Positions 1 to 9,210 of a stretch of DNA of 64,000 nucleotides are shown piece by piece. This DNA comes from Phaeobacter sp. B1627 (GTDB taxonomy: Bacteria > Pseudomonadota > Alphaproteobacteria > Rhodobacterales > Rhodobacteraceae). The stretch covers positions 62,001 through 126,000 of the forward strand of contig NZ_VCNK01000023.1 of the NCBI RefSeq assembly GCF_006265095.1. Reading direction: 5' to 3'. Position 1 is the stretch's first letter, and each line of letters starts with the position of its first letter. Below the pieces are notes generated by a model, which was not told the origin of the DNA, did not search any database, and was given only the letters and a program-made list of their open reading frames with translations. The translations under genes were made by a program, and so were the position numbers.

Positions 1-2
1 GT

Positions 3-191
3 CGGACCTATGATTATGCCTGTGCGCTGCGAGCGGTGACCTCTGTGGATGGCATGACAGCAGACTACTACCCGTTCAGCCACGAATTCCTTGGTGAGAC
101 GGCGACCCGGATCATCAATGAGGTCAAGGGCATCAACCGTTGCACCTACGACATTACCTCCAAACCTCCGGGCACAATCGAGTGGGAATAA
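3..191 (+). CDS. guaA: GMP synthase (glutamine-hydrolysing), C-terminal fragment
   Basis: The reading frame is already open at the left edge and runs 62 codons to a TAA at 189-191. It ends in KPPGTIEWE and contains [14 protein letters not shown], the signature of the C-terminal dimerisation domain of GuaA, which converts XMP to GMP in purine synthesis. Only about the last eighth of a ~520-residue protein is present, so the amidotransferase and ATP pyrophosphatase domains lie outside the window. A strong terminator follows at once. The identification is confident despite the truncation, because this tail is highly conserved. Confidence 0.93.
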   Translation, partial: RTYDYACALRAVTSVDGMTADYYPFSHEFLGETATRIINEVKGINRCTYDITSKPPGTIEWE

Positions 192-214
192 CTCCCCCGC
201 TCGGAAAGATGATA

Positions 215-255
215 AAAACCTCTGGCCGCCCCCCGCGACCGGAGGTTTCTTTTTG
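215..255 (+). terminator. Rho-independent terminator after guaA
   Basis: An inverted repeat (AAAACCTC..CCGG arms at about 216-226 and 238-248, C-rich loop) is followed by a T-rich run at 247-254. It lies 25 nt beyond the guaA stop codon and reads on the plus strand. Confidence 0.8.
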
Positions 256-401
256 CGCGAAGTTCTCCAAACAAACCCATGAATTTTCCTGAAAAAACGC
301 GCCTGATCCAGGATAATTTTGTGCGCAGGCACCGGCGGCAAGGGCTTGACCTCGACGATATTTGACGACTTTCTGCAGGCAGTTTGACCCAAGGACATTT
401 C

Positions 402-1271
402 ATGCAGGACAGCCACCCCAAAACCGGACGTGCGGCGCTCTGGATGATCGGCGCAATCCTGTCCTTTTCTGCGATGGCCGTGGCCGGCCGCGAGGCCAGC
501 CTGTCGCTCGACACATTTGAGATCATGATGTACCGCAGCTGCGTGGGCGTGTTGGTTGTCGCCGGAATGATCACCGCGCTTGGCCGGTGGAAAGCCGTCA
601 GCACCGCCCGTCTCGGCCAACATGGGCTGCGCAACGCGGTTCACTTTGCCGGCCAGAATCTATGGTTCTACGCGGTCTCCGTCCTGCCATTGGCACAGGT
701 CTTCGCGCTGGAGTTCACCTCGCCCATCTGGGTCATTCTGCTGGCGCCCGTGCTCTTGGGCGAAACGCTCACCCGCATGCGGGCGCTCGCCGTGCTGCTG
801 GGATTTATCGGCATATTGATCGTCGCCCGGCCAAGCCCCGCGACCTTCAACCTCGGCCTTGCCTGTGCTGCCGCCTCTGCCGTGTTCTTTGCCCTGACCG
901 GGATCGCCACCAAACGCCTGACCCGGCACGAGACGATCTGGTCCATCATGTTCTGGCTGACCGCCCTGCAGTTGGTCTTTGGGTTGGTTTGTGCAGGCTG
1001 GGACATGGATATCGCCCTGCCGGACGCGCAAAACCTGCCGCTGTTGCTGATCATCGGCTGCGCCGGGCTGGGCGCGCATTTCTGCATCACCAATGCGCTG
1101 TCGCTGGCGCCCGCTGCGGTGGTGATCCCGATCGATTTCGCCCGCCTGCCGTTCATCGCAATACTGGGCTGGCTGATCTACAGCGAGCCGGTCGAAATCT
1201 GGCTCTTTGTCGGCGCGGCCCTCATTCTGGCCGGCAACCTCATCAATATTGTATCATCCCGGCAACAGTAG
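402..1271 (+). CDS. DMT-superfamily (EamA) drug/metabolite exporter
   Basis: This is a 289-residue, strongly hydrophobic protein with about ten membrane segments in two tandem EamA repeats, the usual size for inner-membrane DMT permeases (RhaT/YdcZ-like). The substrate cannot be predicted. I chose the ATG at 402 because AAGGA sits 7 nt upstream. A TTG at 384 is in frame but lacks a good site. N-terminal residues up to about 15 are cytoplasmic (MQDSHPKTGR), then WMIGAILSFSAMAVAGREAS starts helix 1. It stands alone between a terminator and the porin gene. Confidence 0.85.
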   Translation: MQDSHPKTGRAALWMIGAILSFSAMAVAGREASLSLDTFEIMMYRSCVGVLVVAGMITALGRWKAVSTARLGQHGLRNAVHFAGQNLWFYAVSVLPLAQVFALEFTSPIWVILLAPVLLGETLTRMRALAVLLGFIGILIVARPSPATFNLGLACAAASAVFFALTGIATKRLTRHETIWSIMFWLTALQLVFGLVCAGWDMDIALPDAQNLPLLLIIGCAGLGAHFCITNALSLAPAAVVIPIDFARLPFIAILGWLIYSEPVEIWLFVGAALILAGNLINIVSSRQQ

Positions 1272-1361
1272 TCGGAACGCGACGTCACGAAAGCGGAGCC
1301 TGCCGTTCCGTCAACATTGCCTGAGGTGTCACATATTTTTTACTGTCTCTTTTAACGTGGT

Positions 1362-1378
1362 GTGAAATATTCTTTCAC
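1362..1378. promoter_or_regulatory. Palindrome GTGAAA-N5-TTTCAC in the leader of the FadL-type porin
   Basis: A perfect 6-bp inverted repeat with a 5-nt spacer lies 24 nt before the ATG at 1402 and just before the AGGGAGG ribosome site (1388-1395). It could be an operator or a leader hairpin. No regulator is assigned. The position, within the likely transcribed leader, suggests repression if it binds protein. Confidence 0.35.
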
Positions 1379-1401
1379 TCCACACCTGAGGGAGGAAACT
1401 T

Positions 1402-2541
1402 ATGAAACATTTCATCGCCGCATCTGTTGCGACGACCCTGATGGCGTCAACTGCCATTGCGGCTGGACTTGACCGGACCGGACAGCCGACCGGGATCATC
1501 TTTGAAGAAGGGACCTACGCGGAGTTCTCTTTTGCCACCACCTCTCCGGAGCTGAGCGGCAATGACCTGTCAACATTCAACCCGGCGCAATCGGCAACCG
1601 GTGATGTTGGCAACCGTTTCAACTCTGTTTCCGGCGGTTTCAAGACCGACATCAATGACCGCCTCTCGCTGGCCGTCGTCTTTGACCAGCCCTGGGGCGT
1701 TGACGTCAGCTACCCGGCCACCGGTGGCTCCGCGCTGCTGAACGGCACCGCCGCAGATGCGACCTCCAATGCGATCACCACCCTGCTGCGCTACAAGCTC
1801 AATGATCGGTTCAGCCTGCATGGCGGTCTGCGCTATCAGGAGATCAAAGGGGATGTGACCCTCGCGGGTGCCGCCTACGGCGCCCTGTCCGGCTATAACG
1901 TCAACGTCGCCAAGGAAGGCGGTTTTGGCTTTGTCGCCGGTGGTGCCTATGAGATCCCCGATATCGCTCTGCGGCTGGCGGTCACCTACAGCTCTGAAAT
2001 CACGCATGATTTCCAGATCACCGAGAATTTCCCGACCGCTCTTGGTGGCGCTACGGCCAACACGGAACATGAAACCAAGACACCGCAGTCGCTCAATGTC
2101 GATTTCCAGACCGGGATCGCCAAGGACACGCTGCTTCTGGCCGGAATTCGCTGGGTCGAACACAGCACCACCCGCCTTGACCCCGCGGCCGTCAACGCAG
2201 CCCTTCCGGTTCCTGTCGAGCTGATCACACTCGATGACTCGATCACCTATACGCTGGGTGTCGGCCGGCGACTGAACGACAACTGGTCCGCATCTCTCGC
2301 CTATATCTATGAGGATGTTGATGGCGACGATCTGGTTTCGCCGCTGGCGCCGACTAAGGGATCGCAAGCCATTCGTCTCGGCGTGCAATACCAAAACGAC
2401 AAGGTCAAAGTCACCGCGGGCGTACGTTACACGATGCTTGAAGACGCCTTTGCCGAAACCGGCACGCCGGACACCGCGCGGGCCAGCTTCACCGACAATG
2501 ACGCGCTCAGCTTTGGTTTGAAGGTCGGTTTCTACTTCTGA
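1402..2541 (+). CDS. OmpP1/FadL-family outer-membrane transporter
   Basis: A 379-residue precursor with a clear signal peptide (MKHFIAASVATTLMASTAIAA, cleavage near residue 21) and a beta-barrel pattern of alternating hydrophobic strands ending in FGLKVGFYF, the aromatic C-terminus recognised by BamA. FadL-family barrels take up hydrophobic compounds such as long-chain fatty acids or aromatics. The N-terminal plug-like stretch ELSGNDLSTFNPAQ is consistent with this family. AGGGAGG precedes the ATG by 7 nt. A palindrome in the leader and a terminator after the gene make it a monocistronic, probably regulated unit. The substrate is not known. Confidence 0.82.
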   Translation: MKHFIAASVATTLMASTAIAAGLDRTGQPTGIIFEEGTYAEFSFATTSPELSGNDLSTFNPAQSATGDVGNRFNSVSGGFKTDINDRLSLAVVFDQPWGVDVSYPATGGSALLNGTAADATSNAITTLLRYKLNDRFSLHGGLRYQEIKGDVTLAGAAYGALSGYNVNVAKEGGFGFVAGGAYEIPDIALRLAVTYSSEITHDFQITENFPTALGGATANTEHETKTPQSLNVDFQTGIAKDTLLLAGIRWVEHSTTRLDPAAVNAALPVPVELITLDDSITYTLGVGRRLNDNWSASLAYIYEDVDGDDLVSPLAPTKGSQAIRLGVQYQNDKVKVTAGVRYTMLEDAFAETGTPDTARASFTDNDALSFGLKVGFYF

Positions 2542-2565
2542 TCCACACAGCATGTGATTTGGTTT

Positions 2566-2593
2566 GGCCCCGCCGCTTTCGGTGGGGCTTTTC
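2566..2593 (+). terminator. Rho-independent terminator after the porin gene
   Basis: GCCCCGCCG and the partly complementary CGGTGGGGC form a hairpin with a TTT loop region, followed by TTTTCC. It starts about 25 nt after the stop codon at 2541. Confidence 0.75.
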
Positions 2594-2699
2594 CATGCAG
2601 CAGAGACAATTGCATAGGGTCCGTGCAGTCGCTTGAATTGACGGCGCTCATCTGGCTCTCTAGCAAGGGTGCAAAGATCGCGACAAAGGCTTCTGGTAC

Positions 2700-3563
2700 A
2701 TGCTTTATTCCTCTGCTCAGGCGTGGCGTGACGCGCCGTCGAAACGGGTTCTCTTCTTCGGCATGTCCGGCCTCGGAAAGACCTATATCAGCAACATCCT
2801 GCGCAGTTCCGGCGACTGGTTTCACTATTCCATCGATTACCGTATCGGCACCCGCTACATGGGCGAGTACATTGCCGATAACGCCAAAGCCGAGGCGATG
2901 AAGGTGCCGTTCCTGCGAAATCTGCTGCTGAACGACTCGATCGACATCACGCCCAACATCACCTTCGAGAACCTCAACGCCGTCGCCGCCTATCTCGGTG
3001 TCCCCGGAGACCCCGAAAAAGGGGGGCTGCAGATCGAAGAGTACCGGCGCCGGCAGGACCAGTTTCGCCGCTCCGAAATCGAAGCCCTTCTGGACACACG
3101 TTATTTCATCGAGCGCTCCGAACGGATCTATGGCTACCCCAATTTCATCTGCGACACGGGGGGGTCGATCTGTGAATGGGTGGACGCCGCCGATCCCGAA
3201 GATCCGCTCCTGCGGGATCTGAGCCGCGACACGCTCTTGATCTGGATCGAGGGCACCGAGGCCCACACCCAAGAACTGATCCGTCGCTTTGACCGGGCGC
3301 CGAAACCGATGGCCTATCAACCCGAATTCCTGACCCAGGTCTGGGATGATTATCTGAACAATCACAATGTCCAACCGGAGGATGTTGATCCCCAGGCCTT
3401 CCTGCGCTGGACCTATGCGCAGGCTTTGGCGCACCGCCAACCCCGATACCGGGAAATGGCGCGCAGATGGGGGGTGACGGTCACCGCTGATCAGATTTCC
3501 GCGGTCAAAACAGCCGCCGATTTCGAGGAGTTGATTTCATCTACCCTTGAGGCCCAAAGCTAA
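2700..3563 (+). CDS. P-loop ATPase of unknown role, conserved-type
   Basis: A 287-residue soluble protein with a Walker A loop GMSGLGKT at residues 21-28, immediately after a beta-strand (RVLFF). A hydrophobic strand at TLLIWIEGTE may carry the Walker B acidic residue. The rest is mixed alpha/beta with no signal peptide or membrane segment. The SGLGKTYISN loop and the rule-like positions of Arg and Asp recall nucleotide kinases or NTP-binding switch proteins, but I cannot assign a substrate. The start at 2700 has a weak AAAGG site upstream. It lies 57 bp before metA in the same direction, so cotranscription is possible. Confidence 0.7.
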   Translation: MLYSSAQAWRDAPSKRVLFFGMSGLGKTYISNILRSSGDWFHYSIDYRIGTRYMGEYIADNAKAEAMKVPFLRNLLLNDSIDITPNITFENLNAVAAYLGVPGDPEKGGLQIEEYRRRQDQFRRSEIEALLDTRYFIERSERIYGYPNFICDTGGSICEWVDAADPEDPLLRDLSRDTLLIWIEGTEAHTQELIRRFDRAPKPMAYQPEFLTQVWDDYLNNHNVQPEDVDPQAFLRWTYAQALAHRQPRYREMARRWGVTVTADQISAVKTAADFEELISSTLEAQS

Positions 3564-3620
3564 CGGCCCTATTTACGGGGACCTTCCGGATCCCTTTCGG
3601 CCATTCATTGAGGACAAGAC

Positions 3621-4559
3621 ATGCCCATCACGATCCCCGCAGACCTGCCCGCCTATTCTGTTCTGTCGAACGAAGGCGTCATGGTCATGTCGCCGGATCA
3701 TGCGGCACGTCAGGATATCCGGCCGCTGCGAATCGGCTTGTTGAATCTGATGCCAAAAAAGATTCAGACCGAAAACCAGTTTGCCCGGCTGATCGGCGCG
3801 ACTCCGTTGCAAATCGAACTGTCTTTGATCCGCATGACGGAGCATCAAACCAAGAACACGGCCGCCGAGCATATGGAAGAATTCTATCGCCCGTTTCAGG
3901 AAATCAAGGATCAGAAATTCGACGGGCTGATCATCACCGGCGCCCCGATCGAACACCTGGCCTTTCAGGAGGTCTCCTACTGGGATGAGCTGAAGCAGGT
4001 GTTCGAGTGGACGCAGACCAACGTACATTCCACCTTCGGCGTGTGCTGGGGTGGCATGGCGATGATCAACCACTTTCACGGCATCACCAAACATAGCCTC
4101 GACCAAAAGGCCTTTGGGTGTTTTCGGCATCTGAACCTGCAACCGACCTCGCCCTATCTGCGGGGCTTTTCCGACGACTTTGTGATCCCGGTGTCGCGCT
4201 GGACGGAAATGAGCCAGAGTGACATCGACAATACGCCCGGTCTGACCACGCTTTTGGGCAGCGCAGGCGTCGGCCCCTGTCTGGTCGAAGATCCCGAGCA
4301 CCGGGCGCTCTATATCTTCAACCATTTCGAATATGACAGTGATACGCTGAAACAGGAATATGATCGGGATGTGGAAAGCGGCACAGCGATCAATGTGCCG
4401 GTGAATTACTACCCGGATGATGACCCGAGCCGCAAGCCTCTGAACCGGTGGCGCAGCCATGCGCATCTGCTGTATGGCAACTGGCTGTCCGAAATCTATC
4501 AGACCACGCCATATGACGTGAACCGGATTGGCCTGGAGACCGCCGACCTCAGAGCCTGA
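3621..4559 (+). CDS. metA: MetA-family homoserine O-acyltransferase, acetyl-CoA type by sequence
   Basis: A 312-residue cytoplasmic enzyme that acylates homoserine in methionine synthesis. The catalytic set falls exactly at the family positions: Cys142 in FGVCWGG, and His235 and Glu237 in NHFEYD. Residue 111 is Glu (GAPIEHL). In MetA enzymes, Gly at 111 goes with succinyl-CoA and Glu with acetyl-CoA, so this is probably a homoserine O-acetyltransferase despite the usual succinyltransferase label. GAGGAC precedes the ATG. I saw no SAM-II-like riboswitch in the 57 bp upstream. PPK2 follows after 67 bp. Confidence 0.93.
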   Translation: MPITIPADLPAYSVLSNEGVMVMSPDHAARQDIRPLRIGLLNLMPKKIQTENQFARLIGATPLQIELSLIRMTEHQTKNTAAEHMEEFYRPFQEIKDQKFDGLIITGAPIEHLAFQEVSYWDELKQVFEWTQTNVHSTFGVCWGGMAMINHFHGITKHSLDQKAFGCFRHLNLQPTSPYLRGFSDDFVIPVSRWTEMSQSDIDNTPGLTTLLGSAGVGPCLVEDPEHRALYIFNHFEYDSDTLKQEYDRDVESGTAINVPVNYYPDDDPSRKPLNRWRSHAHLLYGNWLSEIYQTTPYDVNRIGLETADLRA

Positions 4560-4626
4560 TCGGCGCGCCCCCCGCCTGGCCAGACCGCATTGCATTTTGG
4601 ATGGAACGAGAAAGGACCGATCGAAC

Positions 4627-5496
4627 ATGACCCTGCCCTTTGACGGTGCGATCAGCCAGTATTTCAATGATGAGGCCCCCAAGCCCATCCGCAAAGCGAT
4701 CACAGCTGCGAAAAAGGATGACATCCTGAGCGAGAGCTACCCCTATGACGCTGTCATCGCAAAGAAGGACTATTGGCAGCAATTCGACGCGCTGCAGATC
4801 GAACTGGTCAAGCTGCAGGCCTGGGTGAAATCCACCGGGCAGCGTGTCGCGATCGTGTTCGAAGGGCGGGATGCTGCGGGAAAAGGCGGAACGATCAAAC
4901 GCTTTCGCGAGAATCTTAATCCACGGGGGGCACGGGTCGTTGCCCTCTCCAAACCGACAGAGACCGAGGCCACGCAGTGGTATTTTCAGCGCTACATCAG
5001 CCAGCTTCCCGCCGGCGGAGAAATCGTGTGTTTCGACCGGAGCTGGTACAATCGCGGCGTTGTGGAGCCGGTCTTTGGCTTTTGCACCGACAGTCAACGC
5101 GAACACTTCTTCTCGCAGGTTATTGATTTTGAAAGGATGTTGGTCGACGAGGGTATCCACCTCTTCAAGTTCTGGCTGAACGTCGGCCGCGCCGAACAGC
5201 TGCGGCGGTTTCTTGCCCGGGAACAGGATCCGTTGAAACACTGGAAGCTCAGCTGGATTGATGTCGAAGGCCTGAAACGCTGGGATGCCTATTCCGACGC
5301 CATTCGCGAGACCTTTGACCGCAGCCAAAGCGCGCACGCCCCCTGGACGATTGTGCGCTCGGACGACAAGAAACGGGCACGGCTCGAGGCGATCCGGCAC
5401 GTTCTTCTGTCCATTGACTATGACAACAAGGATACGGCGGCCATTGGAGAGGCCGATCCCTCCATATGTGGAGGCCCGGACATCTGGGATGCCTAA
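4627..5496 (+). CDS. ppk2: Polyphosphate kinase 2 (class I type)
   Basis: A 289-residue cytoplasmic kinase that transfers phosphate between polyphosphate and nucleoside diphosphates. Walker A is [10 protein letters not shown] (about residues 79-88) and Walker B lies in [10 protein letters not shown]. The lid region follows at about 170-200. The length and a single PPK2 domain fit class I enzymes, which usually favour GTP or ATP formation, but specificity cannot be read safely. The ATG at 4627 has GAGAAAGGA 9 nt upstream. A longer in-frame version would overlap metA and is unlikely. The stop overlaps the start of the TetR gene, so the two are translationally coupled. Confidence 0.92.
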   Translation: MTLPFDGAISQYFNDEAPKPIRKAITAAKKDDILSESYPYDAVIAKKDYWQQFDALQIELVKLQAWVKSTGQRVAIVFEGRDAAGKGGTIKRFRENLNPRGARVVALSKPTETEATQWYFQRYISQLPAGGEIVCFDRSWYNRGVVEPVFGFCTDSQREHFFSQVIDFERMLVDEGIHLFKFWLNVGRAEQLRRFLAREQDPLKHWKLSWIDVEGLKRWDAYSDAIRETFDRSQSAHAPWTIVRSDDKKRARLEAIRHVLLSIDYDNKDTAAIGEADPSICGGPDIWDA

Positions 5497-6109
5497 AAAA
5501 CGCGGCTATCACCACGGCAACCTGCGTCAGGCACTGGTCGAGGCCGCTCTGAGCCTGATCGAGGCCAAAGGCCCGACCGGTTTTACCCTGTCCGAAGCCG
5601 CCAAACAGGCCGGTGTGACCCCCGCCGCCGTATACCGGCATTTTGAAGGGCGCGAAGAGTTGATCGCAGAGGCCGCGCGGCAGGGCTTCTTGATGTTTGC
5701 CGACCTGATGCTGCACGCCTACGACAAATACCAACCCTCCGCCCTCGCCGCCTTTGAGGCAACCGGGCGCGCCTATCTGGCCTTTGCACGCAAGCATCCG
5801 GGTCACTACATCGCCATGTTTGAAAGCGGCATCTCCGCCAACCGGACGCCGGAACTTTCCGAAGCTGCCGCCCGGGCGAGAGGCGTTCTCGAACGCGCAG
5901 CCTCAGAGCTCAGTCAGCATATTCCGGTCGAGAAACGTCCGCCCGCCTCCATGTTCTCGGCCCATATCATGGCCATGAGTCACGGGGTGGTTGAGCTTTA
6001 TGCCAGGAATGCGCCGGGAGCGGCTTCCCCCTATGCGCCAGAAGATCTTCTGGAAACCGGCATCGGGATCTACTTGCGTGGTCTTGGGCTGATAGAGCCG
6101 GACGCCTAG
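5489..6109 (+). CDS. TetR/AcrR-family transcriptional regulator
   Basis: A 206-residue regulator. The N-terminal helix-turn-helix spans about residues 8-55 and ends with the typical [16 protein letters not shown] recognition helix. The C-terminal ligand domain has the HGVVELY stretch typical of the WHG subgroup. The ATG overlaps the ppk2 stop by 8 bp (ATGCCTAA), so the gene is coupled to ppk2 and may control it or a distant target. No operator could be recognised. A bidirectional terminator separates it from rpsI. Confidence 0.88.
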   Translation: MPKKRGYHHGNLRQALVEAALSLIEAKGPTGFTLSEAAKQAGVTPAAVYRHFEGREELIAEAARQGFLMFADLMLHAYDKYQPSALAAFEATGRAYLAFARKHPGHYIAMFESGISANRTPELSEAAARARGVLERAASELSQHIPVEKRPPASMFSAHIMAMSHGVVELYARNAPGAASPYAPEDLLETGIGIYLRGLGLIEPDA

Positions 6110-6146
6110 ATCCGTCGCGGCTGATCCCAGCTCACATCACATAAAG

Positions 6147-6172
6147 AAAAGGCCACCCGAAGGTGGCCTTTT
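6147..6172. terminator. Bidirectional terminator between the TetR gene and rpsI
   Basis: AAAAGGCCACC-CGAA-GGTGGCCTTTT is a perfect 11-bp stem with a GNRA-like tetraloop, flanked by A and T runs on both sides. It can stop the convergent transcripts of the TetR gene (+) and rplM-rpsI (-). Confidence 0.9.
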
Positions 6173-6197
6173 GCAAATATCGCAACGTCGCTGAAGC

Positions 6198-6686
6198 TTA
6201 ACGCTTGGAGAACTGGAAGGAACGACGCGCTTTGCGGCGGCCAAATTTCTTCCGTTCCACAACGCGGCTGTCGCGTGTCAGGAAGCCCGCAGCCTTCAGT
6301 GCGCCGCGCAGGGACGGATCATAAAGCTGAAGCGCCTTGGAGATGCCGTGCTTGACCGCACCGGCCTGACCGGAGAGGCCACCGCCCTTGACGGTTGCGT
6401 AGACGTCAAACTGGTCTTCCACACCGGCAACCGTGAACGGCTGGCGCAGGATCATCTGCAGCACGGGGCGTGCAAAATAAGCCTTCATTTCCTTGCCGTT
6501 GACGACAACCTTGCCGGAACCGGGCTTGATCCAGACGCGGGAAACCGCATCTTTCCGCTTGCCGGTTGCATAGGACCGGCCCAGCTCGTCACGAACGGGT
6601 TCGCGCGGTGCTTCCAGCTCTTCGACTGCGGTTTCGACGCCTGCGACGGCGCCCAGCTCTTCGAGAGTAGTGATCTGATCAGCCAT
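6198..6686 (-). CDS. rpsI: 30S ribosomal protein S9
   Basis: The protein ends in the [18 protein letters not shown] tail of S9, which reaches the P-site tRNA in the 30S subunit. The conserved [10 protein letters not shown] motif is near residue 40. An N-terminal extension of about 35 acidic residues is usual in Rhodobacterales. Two starts are possible: ATG at 6692, overlapping the rplM stop in TAATG, and ATG at 6686 (162 residues), for which the GGAG site has better spacing. I prefer 6686. It is the second gene of the rplM-rpsI operon. Confidence 0.96.
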   Translation of the reverse strand: MADQITTLEELGAVAGVETAVEELEAPREPVRDELGRSYATGKRKDAVSRVWIKPGSGKVVVNGKEMKAYFARPVLQMILRQPFTVAGVEDQFDVYATVKGGGLSGQAGAVKHGISKALQLYDPSLRGALKAAGFLTRDSRVVERKKFGRRKARRSFQFSKR

Positions 6687-6691
6687 CGTCA

Positions 6692-7150
6692 TTAGCTCCG
6701 GGTGTTTTTCTTGTTCATGGATTTGACATCCAGAACTTCGGGGCTCTGGGCTTCATGCGGGTGCTCGGCACTTGCATAGATGCGCAGGTTGGTCATCTGC
6801 TGGCGGGACAAACGGTTTCCCGGCAACATGCGCTTGACGGCCTGAAAGACCACGCGCTCGGGGTGTGCACCCTCGAGGATCTGTTGCTTGGTGCGGGATT
6901 TGATTCCGCCCGGGTGGCCGGTGTGCCAGTAGAAGTTCTCTTCACGCTTCTTGCCGGTCATCTGGATCTTGTCAGCATTGACGACGATCACATTGTCGCC
7001 CATGTCCATATGCGGTGTGAACGTGGCTTTATGCTTGCCGCGCAGGCGGGTGGCGATGATCGACGCAAGACGGCCCAGCACCACGCCTTCGGCGTCGATG
7101 ATGATCCACTTCTTGTCGATATCTGCCGGGGTAGCAGAGTAGGTTTTCAT
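6692..7150 (-). CDS. rplM: 50S ribosomal protein L13
   Basis: A 152-residue protein with the L13 core: [20 protein letters not shown], then [20 protein letters not shown] and the basic [16 protein letters not shown] region. It binds 23S rRNA early in 50S assembly. The gene is first in the operon with rpsI, which it overlaps by one base. A promoter-like pair lies 67-95 bp upstream. Confidence 0.97.
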   Translation of the reverse strand: MKTYSATPADIDKKWIIIDAEGVVLGRLASIIATRLRGKHKATFTPHMDMGDNVIVVNADKIQMTGKKREENFYWHTGHPGGIKSRTKQQILEGAHPERVVFQAVKRMLPGNRLSRQQMTNLRIYASAEHPHEAQSPEVLDVKSMNKKNTRS

Positions 7151-7216
7151 GTCAGGTCAATCCTGTTTGTCGTGACGATGGGGCCGCAGCCGACTCCACC
7201 TGAATTCGATGGACGG

Positions 7217-7245
7217 GGTTTACGGTGCTGTCACACAGCAGTCAA
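7217..7245 (-). promoter_or_regulatory. Predicted sigma-70-type promoter of rplM-rpsI
   Basis: On the minus strand TTGACT (7245-7240) is followed after exactly 17 bp by TAAACC (7222-7217). The spacer contains the small inverted repeat GCTGTGTGACAGC. The untranslated leader would be about 60 nt. Confidence 0.5.
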
Positions 7246-7321
7246 CACAGGGAGAAAAGATTAAATTCATTGATTTCAATATCTTGTGAAATAGGTATTA
7301 AAATACCCCACAAAATGGCCG

Positions 7322-8737
7322 TCAAACGCTGATTTGTTCCGGCGGATTGTCAAGAAGCATGCGCAATCGCTCCATGGCCCCCTCGAACCGCGCCAGCGTA
7401 ACATGACCGTTGACGGCGATCCGCACGGCGTTGGGAGCGCGCCCGTCCCGCAAGGCAAATTCATCAGCGGACCGCAATTGCACGCCCTCAGCTTCTGCGG
7501 CGCGGGTAAACGCACCGGCCCGCCAGCCCGACGGCAGTTTCAGCCACAGGAACGGAACCTGCGCATCCCAGGTCAGCTCGAATGCGCCAAGGGCATTGAC
7601 GGCCACGCGCACGTAGTTTGCCATTTCGTCCCGGACCTTTTGCACCATCGCTTTGCTGCGCGGATCCGACAACAGGATCCGCGTCACCTCGGCGAGCGGT
7701 TGCGACAGGCCGAAATAGCCATATTCCGCCACCCGGCGCAGATCCGCGGATTTTCCCACGGGCGCAATGGCAAACCCCACACGCAAGGCCGGTGTCAGAG
7801 ATTTCGAAATTGAGGTCACATGCCAGGCCAGATCCGGTGCCAGCGCGCGATAGGTCGGTGCCCGGGCCTCCCCCATCCGGTAGCAGTCGTCTTCGATGAT
7901 TTGTACCGAATGACGCCGCAACACACGCAGAATTTCCTTCCGCCGCTCCAATGGAGTGAAGCTGCCGGTCGGATTGTGCACCTCCGGGCTGGTACAAAGC
8001 AAAGATGCACCGGATTTCCGGATCGCCGCGTCGAGCGCCTCGGGGACGACTCCCTGCTCGTCAATCGCGACGCCCACAACCTTTGCGCGCAGGATTTCTG
8101 CGGCTCTGCGAAAGCCCGCATAGGATAGGTCTTCGACCAGAATGGTCGGAGTACTGTCTTTCAGGATGGCCTGCATGACGGTCATCACGGCATTCTGGCC
8201 CCCATGGGTCAACACGATATCGCGCTCTCCGAGCGGACCGAGCGGGGTGTCCGACATCCAGTTCACAACCGCCTGCCGAACCGCCTGATAGGCATCCCGC
8301 GTTGGGTAGTTCAACAGAGCCAACCGGTCGCAGTCCGCTGATTTTCTGAGAGCTTCCCGAATGAGGTTCACCTGCCCCACGTCAACGAGGCGTGGGCTGA
8401 ACAGGCTGACGTGATCGGGATTGGAGCGTTCCATCAGATGCAGCTGCCGGGACCAGACATCGTCCATCACCACGGTTTCGCGTTCCGCGACGAATGTGCC
8501 ACGCCCGACCTCGGCCTGCAAAAGCCCCTCATCCGTCAGAATCGTATACGCGCGTGCCACGGTCCCCGGCGTGATGCTCAACTGGTAGGCAAGCTCGCGC
8601 ACAGGTGGCAGCTTTGCCCCCACATTCAATGTACCATTTTCCACCGCAGACCGTATCGTATCGGCGACCCGCTTATATTTGGGGCCCGGCTTTTCAGCGA
8701 GGGATCCCGTTAATGTGGAGGGCCAAATTGTACCCAT
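7322..8737 (-). CDS. MocR-type (GntR winged helix + aminotransferase) regulator
   Basis: A 471-residue fusion. Residues 18-85 form a GntR winged helix (KLPPVRELAYQLSITPGTVA). Residues about 115-465 form a fold-type I aminotransferase domain, with the PLP lysine in SISK (Lys312) and an NPTG motif near 255. Such proteins bind PLP as an effector or external aldimine and are regulators, not enzymes. It is divergent from a DUF1127 gene across 92 bp that hold repeated ATACAA/TTGTA elements, so autoregulation and control of the DUF1127 gene are likely. Its ligand is unknown, and PdxR-type control of PLP synthesis is not supported by the neighbours. Confidence 0.88.
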   Translation of the reverse strand: MGTIWPSTLTGSLAEKPGPKYKRVADTIRSAVENGTLNVGAKLPPVRELAYQLSITPGTVARAYTILTDEGLLQAEVGRGTFVAERETVVMDDVWSRQLHLMERSNPDHVSLFSPRLVDVGQVNLIREALRKSADCDRLALLNYPTRDAYQAVRQAVVNWMSDTPLGPLGERDIVLTHGGQNAVMTVMQAILKDSTPTILVEDLSYAGFRRAAEILRAKVVGVAIDEQGVVPEALDAAIRKSGASLLCTSPEVHNPTGSFTPLERRKEILRVLRRHSVQIIEDDCYRMGEARAPTYRALAPDLAWHVTSISKSLTPALRVGFAIAPVGKSADLRRVAEYGYFGLSQPLAEVTRILLSDPRSKAMVQKVRDEMANYVRVAVNALGAFELTWDAQVPFLWLKLPSGWRAGAFTRAAEAEGVQLRSADEFALRDGRAPNAVRIAVNGHVTLARFEGAMERLRMLLDNPPEQISV

Positions 8738-8820
8738 AACAATTCCCTCTTAGACAAATTCCGCTAGCCTTTGTACGCAATGCATACCGATACAATTGAA
8801 TTGCATCAATACAAAATGTG
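8731..8820. promoter_or_regulatory. Divergent control region with repeated ATACAA/TTGTA elements
   Basis: The region between the MocR-type gene and the DUF1127 gene holds direct repeats ATACAA at about 8791 and 8810, and TTGTAC copies near 8729 and 8771. Spaced direct repeats next to a MocR gene are typical of its binding sites. The assignment rests only on position and repetition. Confidence 0.35.
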
Positions 8821-8829
8821 AGACAGACC

Positions 8830-9060
8830 ATGATACAAGTTTCAGAACACTCGTCACAGCTTGCTTACCTGAACAACCGCCCGGCCCTGCCGATGGTTGC
8901 GGAAATGGCAATCGGCGTCGCGGTTCTGGCGACAAAATGGTCCGTGCGAAAACGGGGACGCCGCCAGCTGATGCGTCTCGACACACAACAGTTGCATGAC
9001 ATCGGCGTCACCCGCGAGGAGGCCATGCGCGAAGGAACTCTTCCGTTCTGGAGACCCTGA
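8830..9060 (+). CDS. DUF1127 small basic protein
   Basis: A 76-residue protein. The C-terminal part RRQLMRLDTQQLHDIGVTREEAMRE carries the DUF1127 (YjiS-like) signature (about residues 44-70). Short Arg-rich DUF1127 proteins in alphaproteobacteria have been linked to RNA binding and phosphate or carbon metabolism. I used ATG 8830; an in-frame GTG at 8818 adds four residues. It is a single-gene transcript ending in a strong terminator, and is divergent from a MocR-type regulator that may control it. Confidence 0.82.
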   Translation: MIQVSEHSSQLAYLNNRPALPMVAEMAIGVAVLATKWSVRKRGRRQLMRLDTQQLHDIGVTREEAMREGTLPFWRP

Positions 9061-9098
9061 TTTCCCCCGAGGCGATCAAGGCCCAGAACCAACTGTCA

Positions 9099-9128
9099 GG
9101 CCGGGGCATGTCCCCGGCCCTTTTTTTT
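9099..9128 (+). terminator. Rho-independent terminator after the DUF1127 gene
   Basis: GGCCGGGG-CATGT-CCCCGGCC is a perfect 8-bp G+C stem followed by C and eight Ts. It begins 38 nt after the stop codon. Confidence 0.92.
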
Positions 9129-9181
9129 GTCGCCCCCCAAATCTCATCGCGACCCATTTGTAGAATTCGTCGCATTGAACC

Positions 9182-9210
9182 TTGATCGAATCTCTCGACT
9201 TGCCTATCTG
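9182..9210 (+). promoter_or_regulatory. Possible promoter of speD-speE
   Basis: TTGATC (9182-9187), a 17-bp spacer and TATCTG (9205-9210) lie about 100 bp before the speD ATG. The roughly 90-nt leader contains no riboswitch I recognise. Confidence 0.35.

Noticed and set aside
3564-3620. SAM-II riboswitch before metA
   Set aside because: Alphaproteobacterial met genes often have one, but the 57-bp gap is too short and shows none of the conserved pseudoknot blocks.
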